DNA of 64,000 bases from contig CP023454.1 of the NCBI GenBank assembly GCA_002356635.1, positions 2,526,501 to 2,590,500 on the forward strand. The letters are read 5' to 3'. The first letter of the stretch is position 1. Every line of letters begins with the position of its first letter. Shown in pieces: positions 7,360 to 16,660 of the stretch. This stretch comes from Rhodobacteraceae bacterium QY30 (GTDB taxonomy: Bacteria; Pseudomonadota; Alphaproteobacteria; Rhodobacterales; Rhodobacteraceae). A program made the translations under genes and the position numbers. Below the pieces are notes generated by a model. It was not told the DNA's origin. It was given only the letters and a program-made list of their open reading frames with translations, and did not search any database.

Positions 7360-9138
7360 ATGCCCAGCTACACCCCGCCCATCCGCGACCTGCACTATGT
7401 CCTTCATGACGTGCTGAAGGTGTCGCAGATGCCGGTTCCCGGCTACGGCGATCTGGACCCGGCGACGACCGCGCCGATCCTGGAGGAAGCGGGCCGGCTG
7501 GCGGCCGAGGTGCTGGCGCCGCTGAATGCGGTGGGCGATGCGGAAGGCTGCCGGCTGGAAAACGGCACCGTCCGGACGCCCCCGGGCTTTTCCGGCGCCT
7601 TCGCGGCGATGCGCGACGGCGGCTGGAACGGCCTTGACCTGCCCGAAGAACTGGGAGGGCAGGCCATGCCCTATGTGCTTTATACCGCCGTGGGCGAGAT
7701 GTTCGTGTCCGCCAACATGGCCTTCAACATGTATCAGGGCCTGACCCACGGTGCGATCTCGGCCATCCTGGCCCACGGGACCGATGCGCAGAAGGAAACC
7801 TATCTGCCCCCGATGGTCCGTCTGGACTGGACCGGCACGATGAACCTGACCGAACCCCATTGCGGGACCGACCTGGGCCTGCTGCGCACCCGGGCCGAGC
7901 CGCAGGCCGATGGCAGCTATCGCATCACCGGCCAGAAGATCTTCATTTCGGCGGGCGATCACGACATGGCCCGGAACATCATCCACCTGGTCCTGGCGAA
8001 GGCGCCCGGCGGGGGCGAAGGCACGAAGGGCATCAGCCTGTTCATCGTGCCGAAATTCCTGGTGAACGCGGACGGTACCCTGGGGGAACGCAATGCGGTG
8101 TCCGTGGGCAAGATCGAACGGAAAATGGGCATTCACGGCAATGCCACCTGCGTGATGAACTACGATGGCGCAACCGGCTGGCTGTTGGGCGACCTGCACA
8201 AGGGGATGCGCGCCATGTTCACCATGATGAACGAAGCGCGGCTGGGCGTCGGGCTTCAGGGCTATGCGGTCGCGGTGCCCGCCTACCAGAATGCCGCCGC
8301 CTATGCGCGGGAACGGCTTCAGGGCCGCGCGGCGACCGGGCCCGCCAATCCGGCGGGCCCGGCCGACCCGCTGATCGTCCATCCCGACATCCGCCGAAGC
8401 CTGATGGACCAGCGTTCCTTCCTGGAAGGGGCCCGGGCGCTGACCCTTTGGGGGGCATCGCTGATTGACGCCAGCCACCGGTCGGGCGATGCGGGGGCCG
8501 AAGGTCTGATCTCTCTGCTCACGCCGGTGATCAAGGGATTCCAGACCGACAAGGGCTTCCAGATGGCGGCCGAGGCGCAACAGGTCTGGGGCGGCCATGG
8601 CTATGTCGAGGAGCAGGGCATGTCGCAGTTTGCGCGCGATGCCCGGATCACGATGATCTACGAAGGCGCAAACGGGGTCCAGGCGCTGGACCTGGTGGGG
8701 CGCAAGCTGGCGGCCGAGGGCGGCAAACCGATGATGGCCTTCTTCGGGATCGTGAAGGAGTTCATCGCGGAGAACGATGGCCATGAGGCACTGAAGACCG
8801 GCTTCCTTGACCCGCTGAAGGCGGCGTCGAAGGATCTTCAGGCGGCTGTAACGTACTTCATGCAGAACGGGATGAAGACCCCCGATGCGGCGCTGGCCGG
8901 TTCCTACGACTTCATGCACCTCTTCGGCCACGTTTGCCTGGGCCTGATGTGGGGACGGATGGCGAAGGCCTCGTACGCGGCGCTGGAGACAGGGACGGAT
9001 GACCCTGCCTTCCACAAGGCGAAGATCGCCACGGGGCGCTATTACATGGCCCGCCAGCTTCCCGCGACGGCCCTGCATCTGGCGCGGATCACCTCGGGAC
9101 CCGGTGATGTCATGGCCCTGCCGGCCGAAGCGTTCTAG
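7360..9138 (+). CDS. Acyl-CoA dehydrogenase (long form, FadE/DmdC-like)
   Basis: 592 residues. It catalyses FAD-dependent alpha,beta-dehydrogenation of acyl-CoA, the first step of beta-oxidation. It shows an N-terminal extension ([12 protein letters not shown]), the FAD/substrate block [16 protein letters not shown], the strand block [14 protein letters not shown], and the C-terminal [14 protein letters not shown], where the Glu is the expected catalytic base. The roughly 590-residue length and the C-terminal extra domain place it with the long acyl-CoA dehydrogenases also used for dimethylsulfoniopropionate-derived thioesters. GGAGGAGG precedes the start. It follows a merR gene and leads a cluster with thiolase and FadJ. 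Confidence 0.92.
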   Translation: MPSYTPPIRDLHYVLHDVLKVSQMPVPGYGDLDPATTAPILEEAGRLAAEVLAPLNAVGDAEGCRLENGTVRTPPGFSGAFAAMRDGGWNGLDLPEELGGQAMPYVLYTAVGEMFVSANMAFNMYQGLTHGAISAILAHGTDAQKETYLPPMVRLDWTGTMNLTEPHCGTDLGLLRTRAEPQADGSYRITGQKIFISAGDHDMARNIIHLVLAKAPGGGEGTKGISLFIVPKFLVNADGTLGERNAVSVGKIERKMGIHGNATCVMNYDGATGWLLGDLHKGMRAMFTMMNEARLGVGLQGYAVAVPAYQNAAAYARERLQGRAATGPANPAGPADPLIVHPDIRRSLMDQRSFLEGARALTLWGASLIDASHRSGDAGAEGLISLLTPVIKGFQTDKGFQMAAEAQQVWGGHGYVEEQGMSQFARDARITMIYEGANGVQALDLVGRKLAAEGGKPMMAFFGIVKEFIAENDGHEALKTGFLDPLKAASKDLQAAVTYFMQNGMKTPDAALAGSYDFMHLFGHVCLGLMWGRMAKASYAALETGTDDPAFHKAKIATGRYYMARQLPATALHLARITSGPGDVMALPAEAF

Positions 9139-9172
9139 ACTGCCCGCAACACTCCAGACCGAGGAAGGACCG

Positions 9173-9385
9173 ATGCCCAAACGCCTGCGCCTGACCCGCC
9201 GCTTTCCCGTTGCGCTGACCAATGACGCGCACCGCAAACTTGGCCAGTTCGCGACGGAAGCCGGGATCACACAGGACGAGGCGTTGACCTTCCTGTTCGA
9301 ACATTTCGGCTCGGTCATCGATCACACGAACCTGACGCACCGACTGCGGCTGTTCAAGGCAGAGCTCGAGGCACGAAAGGCCTGA
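9173..9385 (+). CDS. Small conserved protein of unknown function (70 aa)
   Basis: A small, basic protein of 70 residues, 34 bases after the acyl-CoA dehydrogenase and in the same direction, with GAGGAAGGA just upstream of ATG 9173. It begins PKRLRLTRRFP and contains LTNDAHRKLGQFA and DEALTFLFEHF, predicted helical with a possible short ribbon-helix-helix-like pattern. No enzyme motif is visible. Position and ribosome site support a real gene in the fad operon; it could be a small regulator or assembly factor. Confidence 0.65.
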   Translation: MPKRLRLTRRFPVALTNDAHRKLGQFATEAGITQDEALTFLFEHFGSVIDHTNLTHRLRLFKAELEARKA

Positions 9386-9548
9386 CGGACCGCGACGAGG
9401 AGAGGGCGGATGAGGATCTGGACACGGAAGAAGCCGGAAACCTGCGCCCTGATGGGCCACGCGGCGGCGCGACTGGGCCTGCCATCGCCGATGGAGTCCC
9501 TTTGGCGGTCATCGACCCTCCAGCCGGTCGCACGCCGGAAGCATCTCA

Positions 9549-9582
9549 GCGCAAGGGTGACGTTTGGCCTTCTTCCTTGCGC
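9549..9582. promoter_or_regulatory. Dyad with GTGACGTT core upstream of thiolase
   Basis: GCGCAAGG (9549-9556) and CCTTGCGC (9575-9582) are perfect inverted arms around 18 bases. The loop begins GTGACGTT, which also occurs at 6815-6822 in the operator-like cluster before the second merR. The dyad lies about 95 bases before the thiolase start, in the 291-bp gap after the small 70-aa gene. It is a candidate operator for co-regulation of the second half of the beta-oxidation cluster. Confidence 0.4.
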
Positions 9583-9676
9583 AAATCCTTACGGCCGGGC
9601 GGCAGAGGAAGCTGCCCCGGCGGCATCCCTTTGACCAAGGCCCGGCACGCCACCTGACCGGACCTGAGGAGGAACC

Positions 9677-10888
9677 ATGACGGACGCCTTCATCTACGAC
9701 GCGGCAAGAACCCCCCGGGGCAAGGGCCGCCCGGACGGCGCGCTGCACGAGGTGACCTCGGTGGCGCTTTCGGCGCGGCTGCTCAATGCGGTGAAGTCGC
9801 GCAACGGGATCGAGGGCGCGGCGATCGAGGATGTGATCTGGGGGAATGTCACGCAGGTTGGCGAACAGGGCGGCTGCCTTGCACGTTCGGCCGTGCTGCT
9901 GTCCGATCTGGACCAGTCCATCCCCGGCCTTTCGATCAACCGCTTCTGCGCCAGCGGGATGGAGGCGGTGAACCTGGCCGCCAACCAGATCCGCGGCGGC
10001 GCGGGCCGGGCCTATATCGCCGGCGGGGTCGAGATGATGAGCCGCGTTGCGATGGGCAGCGACGGCGCGGCCATTGCGGTGGACCCCAGCCTGGCGATGA
10101 AGGCCGGATTCGTGCCGCAGGGCATTTCTGCGGACCTGATCGCCACCGAATTCGGTTTCACGCGCCAGCAGGCCGATGCGCTGGCGGTGGAATCGCAGCG
10201 GCGGGCAGCGGCGGCCTGGGCCGAGGGGCGGTTTCAGCGGTCCATCGTGCCGGTCCTTGACCAGAACGGCCTGACCATCCTTGAGCGCGACGAGTACCTG
10301 CGCCCCGAGACGACGGCCCAGACACTGGCCGCGCTGAAGCCCGCCTTCAAGGACATGGGAGAGGCGATGCCGGGCTTCGACAGGGTCGCGCTGATGAAAT
10401 ATCCGCACCTGGAACGGATCGAACATATCCACCACGCCGGAAACTCCAGCGGCATCGTCGACGGGGCGGCGGCGGTGCTGGTCGGGAACGCCGAATTCGG
10501 GCGCGCCCAGGGCCTGAAGCCCCGCGCCCGGATCCGCGCCACGGCCAGGATCGGCACCGATCCCACAATCATGCTGACGGGGCCGGTCCCCGTGACGGAA
10601 AGGATCCTGCGCGACAGCGGCATGGCGATTTCCGACATCGACCTGTTCGAGGTGAACGAAGCCTTCGCCTCGGTCGTGCTGCGGTTCCAGCAAGCCTTCG
10701 ACGTGGATCCGTCGCTTGTCAACGTCAATGGTGGCGCCATCGCGATGGGCCATCCGCTGGGCGCGACCGGGGCCATCCTGATCGGCACGCTTCTGGATGA
10801 GCTTGAGCGCAGCGACAAGACCGTCGGGCTGGCCACGCTCTGCATCGCCAGCGGCATGGGTGCGGCAACGATCATCGAAAGGGTTTGA
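9677..10888 (+). CDS. fadA: Acetyl-CoA acyltransferase (beta-ketothiolase)
   Basis: 403 residues. It carries out thiolytic cleavage of 3-ketoacyl-CoA, the last step of beta-oxidation. The nucleophilic cysteine is C91 in NRFCASGMEA; the catalytic His is in GGAIAMGHPLGATGA, and the second Cys in the C-terminal CIASGMGAAT. TGAGGAGGAACC gives a strong ribosome site. The next gene (cupin) starts two bases after its stop, and FadJ follows, so thiolase and multienzyme are co-expressed. A PhaA-type biosynthetic role is less likely given this neighbourhood. Confidence 0.93.
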   Translation: MTDAFIYDAARTPRGKGRPDGALHEVTSVALSARLLNAVKSRNGIEGAAIEDVIWGNVTQVGEQGGCLARSAVLLSDLDQSIPGLSINRFCASGMEAVNLAANQIRGGAGRAYIAGGVEMMSRVAMGSDGAAIAVDPSLAMKAGFVPQGISADLIATEFGFTRQQADALAVESQRRAAAAWAEGRFQRSIVPVLDQNGLTILERDEYLRPETTAQTLAALKPAFKDMGEAMPGFDRVALMKYPHLERIEHIHHAGNSSGIVDGAAAVLVGNAEFGRAQGLKPRARIRATARIGTDPTIMLTGPVPVTERILRDSGMAISDIDLFEVNEAFASVVLRFQQAFDVDPSLVNVNGGAIAMGHPLGATGAILIGTLLDELERSDKTVGLATLCIASGMGAATIIERV

Positions 10889-10889
10889 G

Positions 10890-11387
10890 ATGCCGAAGCT
10901 CGATCTTGACAGGGCGCCGGTCAAGACCGGCTCGATCTATCCCGAACCCTATGCCGCGATGATGAAGGGGCGGTCCTCTCTGCGGCTGGGGGATTTGGGG
11001 GGCCTCACGCAGTTCGGCGCGAACCTTGTGATCCTGGAACCCGGCGCGCTGTCGTCCTTGCGCCACTGGCACCGGGCCGAGGATGAATTCGTCATGGTGA
11101 CGCAAGGCGAATGTGTTCTGGTGCAGGACGCGGGCGAAACGGTGATGCGGGCGGGCGATTGCGCCGCCTTCCCTGCCGGCAGCCCGGATGGCCATCATTT
11201 CATCAATCGCAGCGGTGCCGAGGCGCGGTTTCTGGTCGTCGGCACCAAGGCCGCTTCCGAAACCGCCACCTATTCCGATGTCGATCTGGTCCTGCACATC
11301 GAGGGCGGAAAGACCCGCTATACCTACAAGGATGGCAGCGACTGGACCGGCCCGCGTGAGACCGCCCCGAAGGGAGAAGACGCATGA
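10890..11387 (+). CDS. Cupin domain protein
   Basis: 165 residues with one cupin barrel. Motif 1 is HWHRAEDEFVMVTQGE, with His-x-His and a Glu that can bind metal. Motif 2 is PAGSPDGHHFIN, containing the further His. The C-terminal tail (YSDVDLVLHIEGG, YTYKDGSDW) matches a cupin subgroup often found in alphaproteobacterial catabolic operons. Its function is unknown. It is squeezed between thiolase and FadJ: one base separates it from the thiolase stop, and its own stop overlaps the FadJ start (ATGA, 11384-11387). That tight coupling implies a role in fatty-acid breakdown or its regulation. Confidence 0.85.
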   Translation: MPKLDLDRAPVKTGSIYPEPYAAMMKGRSSLRLGDLGGLTQFGANLVILEPGALSSLRHWHRAEDEFVMVTQGECVLVQDAGETVMRAGDCAAFPAGSPDGHHFINRSGAEARFLVVGTKAASETATYSDVDLVLHIEGGKTRYTYKDGSDWTGPRETAPKGEDA

Positions 11388-13573
11388 CCGATTTCACCTA
11401 TGCGATGGGCACCGATGGGGTAGCCGTCATCACCTGGGACGTGCCGGGCAAGTCGATGAACGTCATGTCCTTGCAGGGCTTTGCCCAGCTTGACGGCCAT
11501 ATTGACCGCGCGCTGGCCGATCCTGCGGTGAAGGGGGTGGTCATCACCTCGGGGAAGGTGGATTTCGCCGGCGGGATGGACCTGAACGTCATTGCCGCGA
11601 TGCGCGACCAGGGCGGCGCGCAGGGGATCTTTGACGGCGTGATGCGGATGCACGGCGTGTTGCGCAAGATCGAGCGGGCGGGGATGGACCCGAAGACGCT
11701 GAAGGGCGCGAAGCCCATCGCCGCCGCCCTGCCCGGCACTGCGCTTGGCATCGGGCTGGAGCTGCCGCTGGCCTGCCACCGCATCTTCGCCGCCGACAAT
11801 CCCAAGGCGAAGATCGGCCTGCCGGAAATCCTAATCGGCATCTTTCCGGGCGGCGGCGGCACGACGCGCCTGGCGCGCAAGCTGGGGCCGATGATGGCGG
11901 CGCCCTTCCTGCTGGAGGGCAAGCTGTCCGATCCGAAGGCTGCAAAGGCCGCAGGCCTGATTGACGACGTGGTCGCCGATCCCCTGGGCGCCGCCCGCGC
12001 CTGGGTTCTGGCGGCAACGGACGCCGATCTGGTCAAGCCCTGGGACCGGAAGGACTACAGGATGCCGGGCGGCGCGCCCTATCACCCGGCGGGCTTCATG
12101 ACCTTCGTCGGGGCAAGCGCGATGGTGAACGGCAAGACGCAAGGCGTCTATCCGGCGGCAAAGGCGTTGCTGTCGGCCGTTTATGAAGGGGCGCTGGTGC
12201 CCTTTGATACCGCCCTGAAGATCGAGGCGCGGTGGTTCACCCATGTGCTGATGAACCCGTCGTCCGGCGCGATGATCCGTTCCCTGTTCATCAACAAGGA
12301 GGCGCTGGAGAAGGGTGCGAACCGTCCGAAAGTGCCCGATCAGAAGGTGCGAAAGCTGGGCGTTCTTGGCGCCGGAATGATGGGCGCCGGGATTGCTTAT
12401 GTTGCCGCCGGGGCCGGGATCGAGGTCGTGCTGATCGACGCAAGCCAGGCCGCCGCGGACCGGGGCAAGGCGCATTCCGAAGCCTTGCTGGACAAGGCGA
12501 TCAGCCGCCGGAAATCGACGCCCGAAAAGAAGGCCGAGGTGCTGGCACGGATCCTGGCCACCACGGATTACGCGGCGCTGTCGGGCTGTGACCTGATCGT
12601 CGAGGCGGTGTTCGAGGACATGGCCGTCAAGGCCGAGGTGACGCGACGGGCCGAGGCGGCGATCCCCTCGGGCGCGATCTTCGCCACCAATACCTCGACG
12701 CTGCCGATCACCGAACTGGCCGTCGCCAGCGCCCGGCCCGCGCAATTCATCGGGATCCATTTCTTCAGCCCGGTGGACAAGATGATGCTGGTCGAGGTCA
12801 TTCGTGGGCGCGACACGGGCGATCTCGCCGTGGCCAAGGCGCTGGACTTCGTGCGCCAGATCCGCAAGACGCCGATCGTGGTGAACGACGCGCGCTTCTT
12901 CTACGCCAACCGCTGCATCATCCCCTACATCAACGAAGGGATCCGCATGGTGGCCGAAGGCGTGGCCCCGGCGCTGGTCGAGAACGCCGCGCGACTGGTG
13001 GGGATGCCGCTGGGGCCGCTGCAACTGGTGGATGAAACCTCGCTGGATCTGGGGGTGAAGATTGCGCGGGCGACGCAGGCGGCGCTGGGGGCGGACTATC
13101 CCGACGATGCGGTCGATGACGTGCTGTTCTGGATGGTCGATCAGGGTCGGGCGGGAAAGAAGGCGGGCGCAGGCTTTTACGCCTATGACGCGACGGGCAA
13201 GCGCGAAGGCCTGTGGCCGGGACTGGGGGAAAAGTATCCCCTGGCGGGTGCGCAGCCCGACGTGACCGAGGTGCAGCAGCGCCTGCTGATGGCACAGGTT
13301 CTGGAAGCCGTCCGCGCGCTGGAGGACGGGGTGCTGACCGACATCCGCGAAGGCGACGTGGGTGCGATCCTGGGATGGGGCTTTGCGCCCTGGTCGGGTG
13401 GACCGTTCGGATGGCTCGATATCCTGGGTGCGGCGCGCGCCGTTGTGCTCTGCGACGCGCTTGAGGCGAGGTTCGGACCCCGCTTCAGGGCGCCGGCCCT
13501 GTTGCGCGACATTGCCGCCACGGGGGACAGCTTCTACGGCCGCTTCGGTCCCGGGGCGCGACAGGCCGCCTGA
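11384..13573 (+). CDS. fadJ: 3-hydroxyacyl-CoA dehydrogenase / enoyl-CoA hydratase multienzyme
   Basis: 729 residues with two catalytic parts. The N-terminal hydratase/isomerase domain (about 1-190) contains DFAGGMDL, GTALGIGLELPLA and PEILIGIFPGGGGTTRL with the catalytic Glu. After a linker, the dehydrogenase starts near residue 325 with the Rossmann motif GVLGAGMMGAGIAY, followed by TNTSTLPITELA, IGIHFFSPVDKM and FFYANRCI. It converts enoyl-CoA to 3-ketoacyl-CoA via L-3-hydroxyacyl-CoA with NAD+. Together with the thiolase upstream it forms a complete cycle with the acyl-CoA dehydrogenase. The symbol could equally be fadB; the gene order here (thiolase first) does not settle it. Confidence 0.93.
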   Translation: MTDFTYAMGTDGVAVITWDVPGKSMNVMSLQGFAQLDGHIDRALADPAVKGVVITSGKVDFAGGMDLNVIAAMRDQGGAQGIFDGVMRMHGVLRKIERAGMDPKTLKGAKPIAAALPGTALGIGLELPLACHRIFAADNPKAKIGLPEILIGIFPGGGGTTRLARKLGPMMAAPFLLEGKLSDPKAAKAAGLIDDVVADPLGAARAWVLAATDADLVKPWDRKDYRMPGGAPYHPAGFMTFVGASAMVNGKTQGVYPAAKALLSAVYEGALVPFDTALKIEARWFTHVLMNPSSGAMIRSLFINKEALEKGANRPKVPDQKVRKLGVLGAGMMGAGIAYVAAGAGIEVVLIDASQAAADRGKAHSEALLDKAISRRKSTPEKKAEVLARILATTDYAALSGCDLIVEAVFEDMAVKAEVTRRAEAAIPSGAIFATNTSTLPITELAVASARPAQFIGIHFFSPVDKMMLVEVIRGRDTGDLAVAKALDFVRQIRKTPIVVNDARFFYANRCIIPYINEGIRMVAEGVAPALVENAARLVGMPLGPLQLVDETSLDLGVKIARATQAALGADYPDDAVDDVLFWMVDQGRAGKKAGAGFYAYDATGKREGLWPGLGEKYPLAGAQPDVTEVQQRLLMAQVLEAVRALEDGVLTDIREGDVGAILGWGFAPWSGGPFGWLDILGAARAVVLCDALEARFGPRFRAPALLRDIAATGDSFYGRFGPGARQAA

Positions 13574-13703
13574 CGCCCCGGCGGGGCCAGCACAGGCCAT
13601 GGGCCGGCCCCGCCGATTTCCCGCCGCGCACGGCCCCCTCCGGGTGAAGGCTGCTTGACGACGGCATCCCCCTTGTCCACACCTTGGGAAAGAGGAGCCT
13701 CCG

Positions 13704-14909
13704 ATGCGCAAAGTCACCCTTCCCGAACGCCCCGGCTGGCGCGACCGCGCAACGGCACTTGGCTTCACCTTCGCCGAGATGCATGGCGAACCCTATTGGG
13801 ACGAAACCAGCGCCTATGAATTTTCCCTGCGCGAGGTCGAGACCTGCCTGGAAGACCCGTCGACCGCCCTTCACGCGCTGTGCCGCGAGGCGGTCACGGT
13901 GGCGCTGTCGTCCGAAGAATGGCTGACGCGGCTGGCGATTCCGCCCGAACACTGGGATTTCCTGCGCGACAGCTGGCGCCAGGGCGACCCCGAGCTTTAT
14001 GGCCGCTTCGATCTGTCCTACGATGGAACAGGGCCCGCCAAGCTGCTGGAATACAACGCGGATACGCCAACGTCGCTTTACGAATCCGCCTCGTTCCAGT
14101 GGCTGTGGTTCGAAGAACAGCAGGCCGCGGGGGTGCTGTCGCCGCTGGATGACCAGTTCAATTCGATCCACGAGGCGCTGACCGAACGCTTTACCGAAAT
14201 CTTCCATCGCGGCACCGACATCCATTTCGCCGCCGACCGCGACAACCCCGAAGACTACGCCACGGTCGAGGCGCTGGCCTGGGCCGCGCGCGAGGCGAAG
14301 CTGGGTGCGCACTTCGTCGACCTGTCGGACATCGGCGTGACCGGGGAAGGCCAGTTCGCCGACGGCGAAAGCCGGGTGATCGGCACCCTGTTCAAGCTGT
14401 ACCCGTGGGAAGACATGCTGCGCGACGACTTCGCGGCGCACCTCGCCTCGTCCGGGGCCCGCTTTCTGGAACCGCCCTGGAAGGCCGTCCTGTCGAACAA
14501 GGGCCTTCTGCCGCTGCTCTGGGAACTGGAGCCGGGCCATCCGAACCTGCTGCCCGCCTTCTTCGCCGCCGAACTCGCCGCCCCCTCGCCCGAGGTGGCG
14601 CGCGCGCTTGAGGTGGCGGAGGCCGATCTGGCGCGGGGGCATGTGCTGAAACCGCTGTTCTCGCGCGAGGGGGCGGGCATTTCCATCGTCGAGGGCGGGT
14701 CCGTCACCGACAGCGTGAAGGACGACCGCTATTCCCATCATCCGATGATCGTCCAGGCGCTGGCGCCCCTGCCCCAGATGCAGGGCTTCTATCCGGTGAT
14801 CGGCACCTGGATCATCGGCCAGACCTGCGCCGGGATGGGCCTGCGCGAAGATCGTGCGCGGATCACCAACAACCTGTCGCGGTTCAAGCCGCATTACCTG
14901 CGGGACTGA
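13704..14909 (+). CDS. Glutathionylspermidine synthase family protein (YgiC-like)
   Basis: 401 residues. This is the ATP-grasp ligase half of glutathionylspermidine synthase without the amidase half, as in E. coli YgiC/YjfC. Visible motifs are YWDETSAYEFS, DGTGPAKLLEYNADTPTSL, KAVLSNKGLLPLLWE (ATP-binding lysine) and FSREGAGISIVEGG. E. coli YgiC is thought to act on a peptide-like substrate rather than spermidine. It lies six bases before a YgiB-like lipoprotein gene, the same pairing as ygiB-ygiC in enterobacteria, and GAGGAG precedes the start. The joint role is unknown, possibly envelope related. Confidence 0.9.
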   Translation: MRKVTLPERPGWRDRATALGFTFAEMHGEPYWDETSAYEFSLREVETCLEDPSTALHALCREAVTVALSSEEWLTRLAIPPEHWDFLRDSWRQGDPELYGRFDLSYDGTGPAKLLEYNADTPTSLYESASFQWLWFEEQQAAGVLSPLDDQFNSIHEALTERFTEIFHRGTDIHFAADRDNPEDYATVEALAWAAREAKLGAHFVDLSDIGVTGEGQFADGESRVIGTLFKLYPWEDMLRDDFAAHLASSGARFLEPPWKAVLSNKGLLPLLWELEPGHPNLLPAFFAAELAAPSPEVARALEVAEADLARGHVLKPLFSREGAGISIVEGGSVTDSVKDDRYSHHPMIVQALAPLPQMQGFYPVIGTWIIGQTCAGMGLREDRARITNNLSRFKPHYLRD

Positions 14910-14915
14910 ACCGGC

Positions 14916-15533
14916 ATGCCGACGCACCTTTCACCTGCGCGCCGTCGCAAACGCTCCACCCGCGCGTCGCTGTTCCTGGCCGGGGCGACGGCGATGACCC
15001 TTTCCGCCTGCCAGGAGGAACGGGTCGATGCGCAAAGCTTCCCGGACCTGCAAAGCTGTCTGGCCGGGGCGAAGGAAAACGGCATCTGGTTTACCGAGGC
15101 CGATTGCCGGACGCAGTTCGCCGCGGCCGAGGCCGACTATCGCGAAACCGCACCGCGCTATGACTCTCAGGCGCTGTGCGAACAGGAACATGGCGAAGGG
15201 AAATGCGGACCCGATCCGGTGGCGGCACCCTCCGGCGGCGGGGGCGGCATCTTCATGCCGCTGCTGACCGGCTTCCTGATCGGCAACATGCTGTCGCGCG
15301 GCGGTGTTTTCGGCCAGCCGCTTCTGTCGACCCGGGGCGGCGGCTACACCACACCTTCGGGCCAGCAGACCTTTGCATCGAACAACGCCAAGGGGAAGGT
15401 CGCGCCCGCCAACTTCGCCCGCGCAGCGCCAACCGTGGGCCGTCCCCCGATGACACAGGCCGATGTGGCCCGACGCGGCGGCTTCGGCGCATCGCGCACG
15501 CAGCGCGGCACGGGAAAAGCCTTCGGCGGGTGA
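14916..15533 (+). CDS. DUF1190 (YgiB-like) exported lipoprotein
   Basis: 205 residues. A basic N-terminus (ARRRKRSTRAS) is followed by a hydrophobic stretch ending TLSACQ, a lipobox-like site. The mature part has several Cys residues (QSCLAG, EADCRTQF, QALCEQEHG, GKCGPDP), then a glycine-rich hydrophobic segment (SGGGGGIFMPLLTGF) and a low-complexity tail rich in Gly, Thr and Arg, the DUF1190/YgiB layout. It follows the YgiC-like ligase in one operon. DUF1190 proteins are envelope proteins of unknown function. Confidence 0.85.
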   Translation: MPTHLSPARRRKRSTRASLFLAGATAMTLSACQEERVDAQSFPDLQSCLAGAKENGIWFTEADCRTQFAAAEADYRETAPRYDSQALCEQEHGEGKCGPDPVAAPSGGGGGIFMPLLTGFLIGNMLSRGGVFGQPLLSTRGGGYTTPSGQQTFASNNAKGKVAPANFARAAPTVGRPPMTQADVARRGGFGASRTQRGTGKAFGG

Positions 15534-15546
15534 GGGCGGGCGGCGC

Positions 15547-16473
15547 TCAGCGGCCGCGGAGCGCGATGACCAGGCCCGCCGCCACGATCAGCGCCATCCC
15601 CAGGACGGCCTGCGTCCCCAGTCCTTCGTCCCACAGGATCCAGGTCCAGAAGGCTGAAATGGGCAGGATCAGGTATTCAAAGACCGACACGCGGCTGGCC
15701 TCGGCCAACTGATAGGCCTTGACCATGAGCCCCACACCCAGAAGCGACGCGGCCGCCTGCACGAAGGTCCACAGAAGGAAGGTGCGCGTCGGCGAAACAT
15801 AGCCCCGGAGAAGGAAGCCCTGGGCCCCTTCGGGGACGGCCGGCTGCCAGACGGCCAGCACCGCCATCCCGACCAGACCGATGATCCCCAACGCCAGGAA
15901 GAAGCCCGCCGTCAGCGTCTCGGCGCTTTCGACGGCGCACCATTGCCGTGTGGCGACGTTTCCCATGGCATAAAGAGCCCCCGCCAGCACCGGCAACAGG
16001 GTCGCCAGCCCCCGCACCTCGCCCTCGGTCGGACCCAGGACCAGAATCACGCCCAGGAATCCGATGGCGACGGCCGCAACGCGGAAAGGGCCAATCCGTT
16101 GATGATAGACGAAACGCGACAGAAGCAGCACGAAGATCGGGGCGCTGAACAGCCCCGCCGCCACCACCGCCACCGGCAGGAAGGCCAGGCTGCCGAAATA
16201 GAACAAGATCGCCGTGCCGTGGACCAGGCTCCGCGCCACGACAGCCCGCGGATTCACCGGCCGCAGCCGCAGCCGCAGGGGCAGCGCGACCAGCGCGATC
16301 AGGCCAAAGATCATCAGGCTGCGCGTGGCGTGGAACTGCCAGAGGCCCGCCTCGGCGGCGATCACCTTGACGTAGTTGTCCGCAAAACCCACCAGGGCGG
16401 CATAGACAAGGATGCCGCCCAATGCGGCCAGGGTTCGGTTCTGCGGGGCGGCGCTGGCATCGAAGGTGGTCAT
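15547..16473 (-). CDS. EamA/DMT family transporter
   Basis: A 308-residue inner-membrane protein with ten hydrophobic segments in two EamA repeats, for example GGILVYAALVGFADNYVKV at the start and FEYLILPISAFWTWILWDE in the ninth and tenth helices. Start ATG 16473 has AAGGA at the right distance; longer upstream reading frames are non-hydrophobic and not supported. Family members export amino acids or other metabolites. Its substrate is unknown. It converges on the YgiB-like gene and diverges from the gene at 16661. Confidence 0.88.
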   Translation of the reverse strand: MTTFDASAAPQNRTLAALGGILVYAALVGFADNYVKVIAAEAGLWQFHATRSLMIFGLIALVALPLRLRLRPVNPRAVVARSLVHGTAILFYFGSLAFLPVAVVAAGLFSAPIFVLLLSRFVYHQRIGPFRVAAVAIGFLGVILVLGPTEGEVRGLATLLPVLAGALYAMGNVATRQWCAVESAETLTAGFFLALGIIGLVGMAVLAVWQPAVPEGAQGFLLRGYVSPTRTFLLWTFVQAAASLLGVGLMVKAYQLAEASRVSVFEYLILPISAFWTWILWDEGLGTQAVLGMALIVAAGLVIALRGR

Positions 16474-16576
16474 GGCGCGGATCCTTGAAAGCTCCGGCCA
16501 GAGAACGCAACCCCCGGCGGGGCTTCGCGCCTGATTGCGACCCTTGGGACCGAGAATGTCCCTTTCGGACAAGGGC

Positions 16577-16624
16577 CCCTGCGATGCAGGGTGCATTGTT
16601 CCCGCGCGGGGCTTCGGATATGGT
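16577..16624 (+). promoter_or_regulatory. Candidate promoter with adjacent dyad
   Basis: TTGTTC (16596-16601) and TATGGT (16619-16624) are 17 bases apart, 37 bases before ATG 16661. Just upstream is a perfect dyad, CCCTGC-GAT-GCAGGG (16577-16591), placed where an activator or repressor could act. Read by eye; no regulator is implied. Confidence 0.4.
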
Positions 16625-16660
16625 CGGCCCTGTTCTGGTAAAGGCAGCGCTCTCCGGCCC

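Noticed and set aside
9411-9634. Possible 74-aa gene with a GAGGAG site before ATG 9411
   Set aside because: The sequence is low complexity with no hydrophobic or domain pattern and it runs through the dyad at 9549-9582, so I treat the region as regulatory.
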